In this document: in pieces, positions 9,661 to 17,289 of the stretch | Numbering within the stretch: position 1 is the stretch's first letter | Layout of the letters: each line of letters opens with the position of its first letter | Source of the DNA: Sedimenticola selenatireducens DSM 17993 | GTDB lineage: Bacteria; Pseudomonadota; Gammaproteobacteria; Chromatiales; Chromatiaceae | Assembly (NCBI RefSeq): GCF_000428045.1 | Contig: NZ_KE386617.1 | Coordinates: forward strand, 189,754 to 253,753 | Reading direction: 5' to 3' | DNA length: 64,000 nucleotides | Notes under the pieces: model-generated | Databases searched by the model: none | What the model was told of the DNA's origin: nothing | What the model saw: only the letters and a program-made list of their open reading frames with translations | Position numbers and translations under genes: made by a program

Positions 9661-10209
9661 TCAGTTACGTCGCCCCAATCCGGGAAAAGGCAAGCGTGGT
9701 TTAGGCAGGCTCGGGATGCGTCCGATCAGGGTAGTGACGCCATCCATCATTTTCAGGAACGGGCCAATGCGGCCGTCGAGTTCAAGTGCATCAAGGAAAT
9801 TCTTCACATAGAGTCCCAACTCTGTGTCACCCCCGAGTCGCAGGCGGCGATTGAAAAACAGGGTGTCGGCATCTTCACGCCGGGTGGCGAGTAGCAGAAA
9901 ATCGTAGATGGATCCCTCAATGCTCAGGTCGTGCGGCTGATTCGCACTGGCGGCAGCAAGTACGCCATCTCGAAGGGTGATGCTGAAATGGAGTCTGGCG
10001 TCGATCACATCCACGCGCATCACCTTTCCTTCCAGGAAGTCCAGTTCACCATCCGCCAGCTCCGGAACAAACAGCTTGTTGAGTACCTTAACCATTACCT
10101 GGCTATAGGTGGTCCCGGGTACCAGGCTTAGCGGCAACGCCAGTGGTGCGGGCAGATAGGGGGTTCCGGGAATATGGGTCATATTGTTCATCTGGATGCC
10201 ATTCGTCAT
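9661..10209 (-). CDS. ubiT: SCP2-domain ubiquinone-intermediate carrier UbiT
   Basis: 182 residues from ATG 10209; a TTG at 10233 and ATGs at 10191 and 10182 are alternatives, and no clear ribosome site decides. The middle of the protein has an SCP2 sterol-carrier fold (DGELDFLEGKVMRVDV, ITLRDGVLAAA, DLSIEGSIYDFLLLATRREDADTLFFNRRL), very like YhbT/UbiT. UbiT is thought to hold the lipid tail of quinone intermediates for UbiU-UbiV, parallel to UbiJ in the aerobic route. It is convergent with ubiV and follows cysG by 74 bases on its own strand. Confidence 0.9.
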   Translation of the reverse strand: MTNGIQMNNMTHIPGTPYLPAPLALPLSLVPGTTYSQVMVKVLNKLFVPELADGELDFLEGKVMRVDVIDARLHFSITLRDGVLAAASANQPHDLSIEGSIYDFLLLATRREDADTLFFNRRLRLGGDTELGLYVKNFLDALELDGRIGPFLKMMDGVTTLIGRIPSLPKPRLPFPGLGRRN

Positions 10210-10283
10210 GTGCTTGCTTGAGTTAATTCCCAAGGTACCGGCGTTATTTTGTCAATAAAACCGATGGTTTTCTCCGGCACTAT

Positions 10284-11717
10284 TTATCCCATAACGGGGC
10301 CGGCAGGAGACGTCGCGCCACTGCGTGGAACTTCAGGCGTTTTATACCAACTCAATTTTTCCTGGAGTTGAACTACTTCGCCAACAATTATCAGGGTCGG
10401 TGGCTTTGGTTGTTCCCGGTCGACAATCGCCTGGATGCTATTTAACGTACCGGTAAAAACCCGCTGTTTTTCGGTGGTGCCCTGTTGAATCAGGGCTATC
10501 GGCATATCCGGCGATACGCCATGTTCGATCAATTTCTGAACAATCACCGGCAGGCCCACCAGCCCCATGTAGAACACCACGGTCTGATGCGGCTGGGCAA
10601 GTTGTCTCCAGTTGAGATTGATGGAGCCATCTTTCAGATGGCCGGTGACAAAGGTCACGGACTGTGCGTAGTCCCGGTGCGTCAGGGGAATGCCGGAGTA
10701 GGCGGCACAGCCAGAGGCCGCAGTAATGGCGGGGACAACCTGAAACGGCACGCCTTCCGCCGACAGGGTGTCGATCTCTTCACCCCCACGACCGAATATG
10801 AAGGGGTCCCCCCCTTTGAGACGGACCACCCGTTTACCTTTTTTTGCCAGATCCACCAGCAGTTGATTAATCTCCTCCTGACGCATGGCGTGATGATCCC
10901 GCTCTTTGCCCACATAGATACGCTCTGCGTCGCGCCGGGTCATTTCCAGCACGGGAGCGGCCACGAGCCGATCATAGACCACCACATCCGCCTGCTGCAT
11001 TAGCCGCAGGGCACGGAAGGTGAGCAGGTCCGGGTCACCCGGCCCACCACCGACCAGATAGACTTCCCCCATGCCGTCACCGGGATCGGTGCTCTCCAGG
11101 GCTCGCTCCATGCTGGCATCGGCCTCTTCGATGTGGCCGGAGAAGATGCGTTCCGCTACTCCGCTCTGCAATACCTTCTCCCAGAACAGGCGCCGATCTG
11201 TGGCATTCTGAAAACGCGCCTTGACCCGGTCACGAAAGCGATTCGCCAACTCTGCGAGGCGGCCATAGCCGGCTGGGATCAATGTCTCCAGGCGACTGCG
11301 GATGATGCGTGCCAGCACGGGCGAAGCGCCGCCGGTCGAGACGGCAGCCACAACCGGGGAGCGATCAATGATTGAGGGAGTGATGAAGGTGCAGAGTTCC
11401 GGTTGATCCACCACGTTAACGGGCAGATGGCGGTTTTGCGCAGCTTCGGATACTTGCCTGTTTACTTCAGTATTATCGGTGGCGGCAATGACCAGGTAGG
11501 CATCATCCAGATCTTCGACCTGGAATCCCCGGGCAACGTACTCTATCAGCCCCTTTTCCACTGATGCCTTCAGTTCGGTGCATAGTTCGGGTGAAACAAC
11601 CCGGATCTTACCTTGTGCCTTCAGCAGTAGTGCCACTTTTCGGGCGGCTACATCGCCCCCGCCAACTACCAGACTCGTTCTGTTTTTAACATCCAGGAAA
11701 ATAGGAAAAAAATCCAT
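10284..11717 (-). CDS. cysG: siroheme synthase, fused CysG
   Basis: 477 residues with two parts. Residues 1-210 are the NAD-dependent precorrin-2 dehydrogenase/ferrochelatase (SLVVGGGDVAARK, Asp104, then VSTGGASPVLAR). Residues 215-460 are the SAM-dependent uroporphyrinogen III methyltransferase (YLVGGGPGDPDLLT, VRLKGGDPFIFGRGGEE). Together they turn uroporphyrinogen III into siroheme. In this window siroheme is needed by CysI; in sulfur oxidisers it also feeds reverse dissimilatory sulfite reductase. The gene diverges from rhd-tusA-dsrE2 with 174 bases between, which fits shared sulfur control. Confidence 0.96.
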   Translation of the reverse strand: MDFFPIFLDVKNRTSLVVGGGDVAARKVALLLKAQGKIRVVSPELCTELKASVEKGLIEYVARGFQVEDLDDAYLVIAATDNTEVNRQVSEAAQNRHLPVNVVDQPELCTFITPSIIDRSPVVAAVSTGGASPVLARIIRSRLETLIPAGYGRLAELANRFRDRVKARFQNATDRRLFWEKVLQSGVAERIFSGHIEEADASMERALESTDPGDGMGEVYLVGGGPGDPDLLTFRALRLMQQADVVVYDRLVAAPVLEMTRRDAERIYVGKERDHHAMRQEEINQLLVDLAKKGKRVVRLKGGDPFIFGRGGEEIDTLSAEGVPFQVVPAITAASGCAAYSGIPLTHRDYAQSVTFVTGHLKDGSINLNWRQLAQPHQTVVFYMGLVGLPVIVQKLIEHGVSPDMPIALIQQGTTEKQRVFTGTLNSIQAIVDREQPKPPTLIIVGEVVQLQEKLSWYKTPEVPRSGATSPAGPVMG

Positions 11718-11826
11718 CAGTTACCTTCGCAAGTGGAATTTGAGTCCGTGAGCCTGAATACCATGCCCATTGAGTGAGGCGGAACTCTAACATGTGGTCC
11801 TGAGTGGAACAATAACCACCCTCAGC

Positions 11827-11858
11827 TTGTATATATTAGTAAATCTATAATATACTAA
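11827..11858 (+). promoter_or_regulatory. candidate promoter with overlapping palindromic operator before rhd
   Basis: A sigma-70-like pair is visible: TTGTAT at 11827-11832 and TATACT at 11851-11856, spacer 18. A perfect 6-bp inverted repeat TTAGTA-N11-TACTAA (11836-11858) covers the spacer and the -10, the position expected of a repressor site. It lies 34 bases before the rhd GTG. The promoter match is moderate; the repressor is not identified. Confidence 0.4.
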
Positions 11859-11891
11859 ATAACTAGGTTAATCATCACATGAGTGTGACGC

Positions 11892-12212
11892 GTGGTCAAA
11901 GAGATCAATTCCCAGGAGCTCGAGAGCAGACTGGCTGCAAATGAAGATATATATCTGCTGGATATCCGCAGCGAAGCGGAAGTGGTGGCCGGGGTGTTGC
12001 CGAGCTCAACTCACCTGCCCATGCACCTGATTCCGCTGAAAATCACTGAACTTTCACCAGATAAGGACATCGTACTCTATTGCCGCAGTGGAGCCCGTTC
12101 TTACCATGCATGCATGTATTTGATGCAGCAGGGGTTTGATAATGTAATTAACCTACGAGGCGGGATCATTGATTGGGCACGTAATGGATATCAGCTTGTT
12201 GCTTACGGATGA
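11892..12212 (+). CDS. single-domain rhodanese (sulfur transferase)
   Basis: 106 residues from GTG 11892, one rhodanese domain. The active-site loop is CRSGARS with Cys64 as the persulfide carrier; LLDIRSEAEVVAG is the usual N-terminal strand. Only one domain is present, so it resembles GlpE/PspE-type and the Rhd proteins of sulfur oxidisers. It heads the set rhd-tusA-dsrE2, which in Allochromatium and relatives passes sulfane sulfur as protein persulfides toward cytoplasmic oxidation (Dsr or sHdr). Neither dsr nor hdr genes are in this window. Confidence 0.9.
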   Translation: MVKEINSQELESRLAANEDIYLLDIRSEAEVVAGVLPSSTHLPMHLIPLKITELSPDKDIVLYCRSGARSYHACMYLMQQGFDNVINLRGGIIDWARNGYQLVAYG

Positions 12213-12369
12213 TCATCACCGACGATAGTCATTTTATTATTCCGACCAGCTATCAGGACGATGAGCATCAACCGCGAAACAGGGCATGGACTTGCGTTTG
12301 GTTGATAATTAGAATATAAGATACGACTGATTTTCATACAACTAAACACTAAAGATCTGGAGGTTTACC

Positions 12370-12600
12370 ATGGCTGATTTTGATGATGAGTTGGATGCAA
12401 GCGGCCTGAACTGCCCACTGCCCATCCTGCGTGCAAAGAAGAGCCTGACCGCAATGGATGCAGGCAAGGTTCTGCACATTATCGCAACCGACCCCGGTTC
12501 GGTTAAAGATTTCGAGGCATTTTCCAAGCAGACCGGTAATCAGCTGCTGGAGTCTCGTGAAGAAGGCGGCAAATTCCACTTTCTGATCAAAAAATCCTGA
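12370..12600 (+). CDS. tusA: sulfur carrier protein TusA
   Basis: 76 residues with the TusA motif CPLPILRAKK; Cys15 is the persulfide site. ATG 12370 is preceded by CTGGAGG. TusA takes sulfur from rhodanese or a cysteine desulfurase and hands it to DsrE-type partners; in sulfur oxidisers it is a central carrier of cytoplasmic sulfane sulfur. A gap of 157 bases after rhd could hold its own promoter, but I see no convincing one. dsrE2 follows 46 bases later. Confidence 0.95.
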   Translation: MADFDDELDASGLNCPLPILRAKKSLTAMDAGKVLHIIATDPGSVKDFEAFSKQTGNQLLESREEGGKFHFLIKKS

Positions 12601-12646
12601 TCCATACGGTTCGGATTCAAAGCCTCATCCACTGGAGGAAATTCAG

Positions 12647-13126
12647 ATGGAAACGAAAAAATTAGCCATTATTGCAACCAAGGGTTCTCTGGACTGGGCT
12701 TATCCGCCCTTTATCCTTTCATCCACTGCTGCGGCGCTTGGTTATGAAGTGGAGATTTTCTTTACTTTCTATGGTCTGCAACTACTGCGTAAAAAACTGG
12801 ACCTGCAGGTGACCCCACTGGGCAATCCGGGTATGCCCATGCCGCTGGGCATGGATAAGTGGTTCCCGGTGCTGGGGACGGCGCTGCCGGGCATGCAGTC
12901 CGTGATGACCATGATGATGAAAAAGAAAATGGCCGACAAGGGCGTTGCCGGGCTGGAAGAGCTGCGGGAGCTTTGTCAGGAGGCCGAAGTCAAGCTGATC
13001 GCCTGTCAGATGACTGTGGATCTGTTTGATATGGATTCTGCAGATTTTATCGATGGCATCGAATATGCGGGCGCGGCCCGTTTCTTCGAATTTGCCGGTG
13101 AGAGCGATATCTGTCTCTATATCTGA
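12647..13126 (+). CDS. dsrE2: DsrE2-like sulfur transferase
   Basis: 159 residues of the DsrE/DsrF-like fold, in the DrsE2 group that normally sits beside tusA and rhd. Two cysteines (Cys110 and Cys120, the second in LIACQMTVDLF) match the conserved pair of the group, and a methionine-rich helix around 82-95 is the hydrophobic segment typical of DsrE2. A GGAGG-type site precedes ATG 12647. It probably receives or delivers persulfide sulfur with TusA and may be membrane-associated. A strong terminator follows. Confidence 0.92.
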   Translation: METKKLAIIATKGSLDWAYPPFILSSTAAALGYEVEIFFTFYGLQLLRKKLDLQVTPLGNPGMPMPLGMDKWFPVLGTALPGMQSVMTMMMKKKMADKGVAGLEELRELCQEAEVKLIACQMTVDLFDMDSADFIDGIEYAGAARFFEFAGESDICLYI

Positions 13127-13149
13127 AGGGTCGATTGTTGAATGGAAAG

Positions 13150-13183
13150 GACCGCCCCCAGTAATGGGGCGCGGTCTTTTTTT
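13150..13183 (+). terminator. Rho-independent terminator of rhd-tusA-dsrE2
   Basis: A GC-rich hairpin (GACCGCCCCC / GGGGCGCGGTC, one bulge, loop AGTAAT) is followed by seven T. It lies 24 bases after the dsrE2 stop. Confidence 0.85.
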
Positions 13184-13246
13184 GTGGCTCTGTCCGAGTT
13201 ACCTGTTGCATGAGGAGCGGTGTTTTTGCGTACCGTTGTACAAGCA

Positions 13247-13275
13247 AAAAATACCGGGGATAACCCCGGTATTTT
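13247..13275 (-). terminator. Rho-independent terminator of the FadL-type porin gene
   Basis: A perfect 12-bp stem AAAATACCGGGG / CCCCGGTATTTT with loop ATAA. On the minus strand it ends in a T-run, so it fits the porin gene whose stop is at 13303; it may work in both directions. Confidence 0.85.
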
Positions 13276-13302
13276 GGGTGCCGATCTGTGGCCAATTTTG
13301 AT

Positions 13303-14547
13303 TTAGAATCTGTATTCCAGGCCCACCGTGAACAGGTAAGCCCTGGCATTCTCAAATGTGGCGCCGTTCGCTAGAGTTCCGTTCGCCTGCGTATTGACGC
13401 CGGCCGGAATGGTCAGCTTGTCCTTCTGGTCATACAGCAGGGCGGCGCCGATGGTCATGTTGTCCGAGTAGTTGTACTTGGCGCCGAATGAGACGATCTT
13501 GGCATCCGAATCCGGCAGTTCATAGCCAACAAATTGCTTTGGCACCGGGGTTTCATCGTAGGCAAAACCAGCCATTACGGTCCATTTCGGATTCAGTTGA
13601 TGGGTCAGGCCGATGCGATAGGTGTTGCTGTCGCTCCAGTTCTTGGGGAGCGGGGTTCCAAAAACATTATTAACCACTGGATCGATGGTGGACGCGTAGT
13701 TGAAGTCCAGCTGTTTGTAGGCCGACCAGTAGGTGCGCTCATAGACGAATTCAACCGTGGTCCGATCGCTGATGTCGTAGGCCGCTGCCAAGTTCAGGGC
13801 AGCCGGTGCGGGAATTTCCACATTAGCGGGTCCGGTATAGGGCGGGCGCACTCCAAGTGGAAGAGGAAGTGCCGCCGTTAGATTTGCATCCCCTTCAACC
13901 GTCAAATTGATCTTCGATCGATAGGTGGCCGCTAGGGAGAGTTGATCGGTGGCCTTGAAATGGAGGGCCAGATTGTAGCCGTAATCGAAGGAGTCACCGG
14001 TGAGATTGCGGGTTGTCCCTAGGCTGTTATCGCTTTTGACCACGCCGTCACTGTAGATCACCCGGACGCCCGCACCCACGGAAAACCGGTCGTTGATACG
14101 ATAGCCGACGGAGGGATTCAGCTCCAGGGTCTCCAGGGTAAACTCCTCGGCAAATCCAGCCGCAGGACCCTTCCAGCGCTTGCTGAGGCCAACCGGTACC
14201 ACGGCAGAGAGCCCAAACCGGAAATCACCCATCGCGGGGCTGACATAATGGAACGAGGGGATGGGTATATTCTCGACCTTGGTGGAGTCGGGTGCAAGAT
14301 CCCCGCTGGTCAGGTCGATACTGGTAAGGTGCGCCAAGGTCAGGTCCGCCTCCAGACTCGCCCCCGGGGCGTTGTATACCATTGCCGCCGGATTGTAGTA
14401 GGCGGCATCGGCGCCATGGGCGTTGGCGACATAGGCAGCGGAAAGCGCCATGCTATTGATGGAGTTTTCCGGGATTTTATAACCGGCCGCCATCGCCTGG
14501 CCGGTAACTGCCAGCGAGATTGCCGAGACAAGCGCAAGTTTCTTCAT
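13303..14547 (-). CDS. outer-membrane FadL/OmpP1/TodX-family transporter
   Basis: 414 residues. A Sec signal peptide ends at QAMA-AGY, and the mature N-terminus carries the FadL hatch motif YYNPAAMVYN. The rest alternates as in a 14-strand barrel and ends LEYRF, with the terminal aromatic needed for Bam insertion. FadL proteins let long-chain fatty acids or other hydrophobic molecules across the outer membrane; the ligand here is unknown. In a PHA-storing sulfur oxidiser a lipid or hydrocarbon role is possible. It stands alone between a terminator and a divergent gene. Confidence 0.92.
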   Translation of the reverse strand: MKKLALVSAISLAVTGQAMAAGYKIPENSINSMALSAAYVANAHGADAAYYNPAAMVYNAPGASLEADLTLAHLTSIDLTSGDLAPDSTKVENIPIPSFHYVSPAMGDFRFGLSAVVPVGLSKRWKGPAAGFAEEFTLETLELNPSVGYRINDRFSVGAGVRVIYSDGVVKSDNSLGTTRNLTGDSFDYGYNLALHFKATDQLSLAATYRSKINLTVEGDANLTAALPLPLGVRPPYTGPANVEIPAPAALNLAAAYDISDRTTVEFVYERTYWSAYKQLDFNYASTIDPVVNNVFGTPLPKNWSDSNTYRIGLTHQLNPKWTVMAGFAYDETPVPKQFVGYELPDSDAKIVSFGAKYNYSDNMTIGAALLYDQKDKLTIPAGVNTQANGTLANGATFENARAYLFTVGLEYRF

Positions 14548-14870
14548 CTATTTGGTATCCCCGTAATTTGGTCTGCGGCCTTAACTGGCCTGTACGTTAA
14601 TGTTCGATCATCTCCATGACCTGGGGGTCGATACTGTTTGGGGGCTGATCTCGACCGTTTAATTATTATTTAAAGGAATCTAGCATTCTGTTTTTATTTG
14701 CACAACCGTTTGAAACACTCCTGCACATGAAGTTTTATGAAGATTGATAAAAATCAGTATTGATCTGTTGCACAAAATTGTAATCTGGCCTTTTGCGCTT
14801 AGTAGAAACGATCGATTTTATCGAATGATCGGCGCATCATGAGTCGGGGCTTGTGGAAGCGGGAAATGGA
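14548..14870. other. non-coding stretch between divergent porin and unknown exported-protein genes
   Basis: 323 bases, A/T-richer than the flanks, between two divergent starts. A weak minus-strand promoter is possible (TTGTGC and TAGATT 17 apart, within about 14665-14705). An imperfect palindrome built on CGATCGATTTTATCG lies near 14808. No RNA gene seen. Confidence 0.4.
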
Positions 14871-15770
14871 ATGTCTCATTCGACGATTTTAAGCAATATC
14901 TCCCGATTAGTATTAATCTGGTGCCTTATGCTTCATGCAGATGCAGCGGAGCCGCTGTTGCGGCCCTATATACTGTCATCCAACGTACAGGGTGACATGG
15001 TGAAGGCTGTTATTGAGCTTAAAGAGGCATTGACGGCTGGCGGATTTCAACTACTTGGAGAATATTCTCCTGATGCCGACCGCCACGTTATCGTAGTGAC
15101 CAATGATTACCTGAGGCGGTTGGCGGCGGAGGAGACGAGTGCGCTGTTTTCTGTCCCGCAGCGAATCGGTATCACCCGTTTTGAAGGACGATTGCAAATT
15201 GCCTACACCAATCCTGATTATCAAAAATATGCCTTCAGAATAAAGGGAGATCTTGAGCCAGTAAGAGTACAGCTGAAAAATATTCTGGGGGAGCAGGAAA
15301 CGTTTGGATCATCCAGGGGGCTGACGGCGGCGATATTGTCCGGTTATCGCTATTCATACGGTATGGAGCAGTTTGATGACTTTCTGTATTTGGGTAGGTT
15401 TGGAAGTCAATCCAGGGCGCTGAAAGTGATAGAGGAAGGCTTGCGTAGCGGCCGGGGTGGAGTCAACGTCGTTTTCAGGACTGAGATCCCGGGGGCTGCC
15501 GTATCCCTGTTTGGTGTGGCGCTGAAGGAGGGGGCGGGTAGTGACCAGGCTGTCATCGACACGGTGGATATCCAACCGTTAAAACATACCCCGCGTTTCC
15601 CCTATACCCTGGTGGTGCGCAAAGGTGAGATTTTTGCACTCCATCCAAGGTTCGCACTGCCGCTCGATTTTCCCGATCTGGAGCGGACCGGGAGGTACAG
15701 TTTTACCGGGTTGATCAAGGTACTCGGGGCGATCGAAGAATCCCTGCATTCACTGTTGAGTGATCGTTGA
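14871..15770 (+). CDS. exported protein of unknown function
   Basis: 299 residues from ATG 14871 (GGGA upstream); GTG 14853 is the alternative. A signal peptide ending near HADAAEP is likely. The mature protein seems to have two alpha/beta halves. The first (residues ~25-125) has a pattern of the type ELKEALTAGGFQLLGEY then VVTNDYLRRL and IAYTNPDYQKYAF, loosely like DUF302. The second begins GYRYSYGMEQFDDFLYLGRF. I do not recognise the family with confidence. It stands alone, with LysR next on the same strand 186 bases later. Role unknown; periplasmic location is inferred from the leader. Confidence 0.75.
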   Translation: MSHSTILSNISRLVLIWCLMLHADAAEPLLRPYILSSNVQGDMVKAVIELKEALTAGGFQLLGEYSPDADRHVIVVTNDYLRRLAAEETSALFSVPQRIGITRFEGRLQIAYTNPDYQKYAFRIKGDLEPVRVQLKNILGEQETFGSSRGLTAAILSGYRYSYGMEQFDDFLYLGRFGSQSRALKVIEEGLRSGRGGVNVVFRTEIPGAAVSLFGVALKEGAGSDQAVIDTVDIQPLKHTPRFPYTLVVRKGEIFALHPRFALPLDFPDLERTGRYSFTGLIKVLGAIEESLHSLLSDR

Positions 15771-15956
15771 GCGGGGGGCGACTCTATATGTTGGAGGTTC
15801 GTGGTTCGGGTTGTTTGTGCACGGAAACCGGCAATTCAGGCAGACCCTCATGCCAGTTATTTTAAAGAGTTATAATTTTCTAAAATAATTGGCCTTTTCA
15901 AGGATTTGTATGCTATAAAAAGATTTTATTACCAATCATATCTGTGGGGATATCAT

Positions 15957-16871
15957 ATGGCCGATCGCAGACTTCAGGTGTTTCATACCGTGGCACGGTT
16001 GCTCAGCTTCACCAAGGCGGCGGAATCTCTTCATATGACGCAGCCGGCGGTTACCTTTCAGGTCAGGCAACTGGAAGATTATTTCAATACCCGTCTGTTT
16101 GACCGCACCCATAATCGCATCAGTCTTACGGATGCGGGAGCGCACGTTTACGAGTATGCGGCTAGAATTTTTGAACTTTATGCCGAAATGGAAAACTCTG
16201 TCCGGGCCATGACCGGAGAGATCAGTGGCTCGTTAACTATAGGGGCAAGTACGACCATCGCGGAATATATGCTGCCGGCGTTACTGGGTGATTTTAAAGT
16301 AAAGTATCCCGATGTGAATATCCACCTGAAGGTCTCCAATACTGATGGTATTGTCTCCATGGTGGAGAACAATACCATAGACCTGGGTGTGGTTGAGGCG
16401 CCGGTGGCCAATAAAAATCTGGTGGTGGAGATATGCAAGGCCGACCAACTGGTAGCCATTGTCCCTCCGGGACATCCGGAAGCGCAGCGCAGTACCCTGA
16501 CCTATGAGGACCTGATCAAATATCCGTTTATCTGCCGGGAAGAGGGCTCGGGAACCCGTGAGGTGATCAATGAGTATCTTGCCCAGATCAAGGACAATGT
16601 GGATGATTTGAATATCTCCATGGAATTGGGCAGCCCGGAGGCGGTCAAAGGTGCTGTCGAGGCGGGCATGGGCATCTCTGTGGTATCCCGGGCGACTATT
16701 CAGAAAGAACTGAAACTGGGTACGCTGGTGGCTATCAATCTTGACCCGGGGCTGGAGAGGCCTTTCTCTTTTGTGCACCAGAAACAAAAGTTCCGCGCAC
16801 GGGTAATGGAAGAGTTGCTGGAGTTCGCGCAGAAATACTGTGAAGAGCACAAGAACGACTGCATAGACTGA
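15957..16871 (+). CDS. LysR-type transcriptional regulator
   Basis: 304 residues from ATG 15957 (GGGGAT upstream); an in-frame ATG 51 bases earlier has no ribosome site. N-terminal winged helix: FHTVARLLSFTKAAESLHMTQPAVTFQVRQLE at about 8-40. The effector domain starts at GSLTIGASTTIAEYMLP and keeps CREEGSGTREVIN. This type resembles the CysB/YeiE/CbbR side of the family more than the aromatic-degradation side. The effector is unknown; an inorganic sulfur or carbon-fixation signal is only a guess. A small unknown gene follows two bases later and is probably co-transcribed. Confidence 0.88.
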   Translation: MADRRLQVFHTVARLLSFTKAAESLHMTQPAVTFQVRQLEDYFNTRLFDRTHNRISLTDAGAHVYEYAARIFELYAEMENSVRAMTGEISGSLTIGASTTIAEYMLPALLGDFKVKYPDVNIHLKVSNTDGIVSMVENNTIDLGVVEAPVANKNLVVEICKADQLVAIVPPGHPEAQRSTLTYEDLIKYPFICREEGSGTREVINEYLAQIKDNVDDLNISMELGSPEAVKGAVEAGMGISVVSRATIQKELKLGTLVAINLDPGLERPFSFVHQKQKFRARVMEELLEFAQKYCEEHKNDCID

Positions 16872-16873
16872 TT

Positions 16874-17263
16874 ATGCTGTTACCGAGGCAGAAACTTTCC
16901 GACGAGAAACGAAAGCTGCTCAAACTCTATTCTGCTCTGAATGAACAGGATAAACTGAGCCTGTTGGCATTCGCTGAGTTTCTGCTTCAGCGTGCCGGAC
17001 CGGTCTCCGAGGCTGATGAGCTGGGGCCTGTGCCAGAGCCAAAACCGATCCCCCGACCTGAAGTCGAAAGCGTTGTTGCTGCAATCAAAAGGCTTTCCGA
17101 GAGTTATCACATGCTGGAACGGTCAGTGCTGTTGACGGAGACCTCCTCTTTGATGACGGCGCACATCATGCACGGGCGCGGTGCTAGTGAAGTGATCGAT
17201 GAGCTGGAGAGATTGTTTGAGCGTCATCATCAGGCGTTTCTCTCAAAGCGGCGTGAACAATAA
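16874..17263 (+). CDS. small conserved-looking protein of unknown function
   Basis: 129 residues, soluble, largely helical, starting two bases after the LysR stop. It opens with a helical block (KRKLLKLYSALNEQDKLSLLAFAEFLLQR), then a proline/glutamate linker with EPKPIPRPE, then a second helical block ending in HHQAFLSKRREQ. No catalytic motif is evident. PerM follows 26 bases later, so it likely belongs to a lysR-orf-perM transcript. The coupling suggests an accessory role, but nothing in the sequence names it. Confidence 0.7.
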   Translation: MLLPRQKLSDEKRKLLKLYSALNEQDKLSLLAFAEFLLQRAGPVSEADELGPVPEPKPIPRPEVESVVAAIKRLSESYHMLERSVLLTETSSLMTAHIMHGRGASEVIDELERLFERHHQAFLSKRREQ

Positions 17264-17289
17264 CAAGAGCGGTTAACAGGCCTATCCGG

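Noticed and set aside
10234..10283. TTGTCAA-like half of an FNR box before ubiT
   Set aside because: Only one half-site matches; the second half at the needed distance does not, so no FNR site is claimed.
11893..13126. Complete Dsr or sHdr sulfur-oxidation operon
   Set aside because: Only the carrier set rhd-tusA-dsrE2 is here; no dsrAB, hdr or lbpA genes were found in the window.
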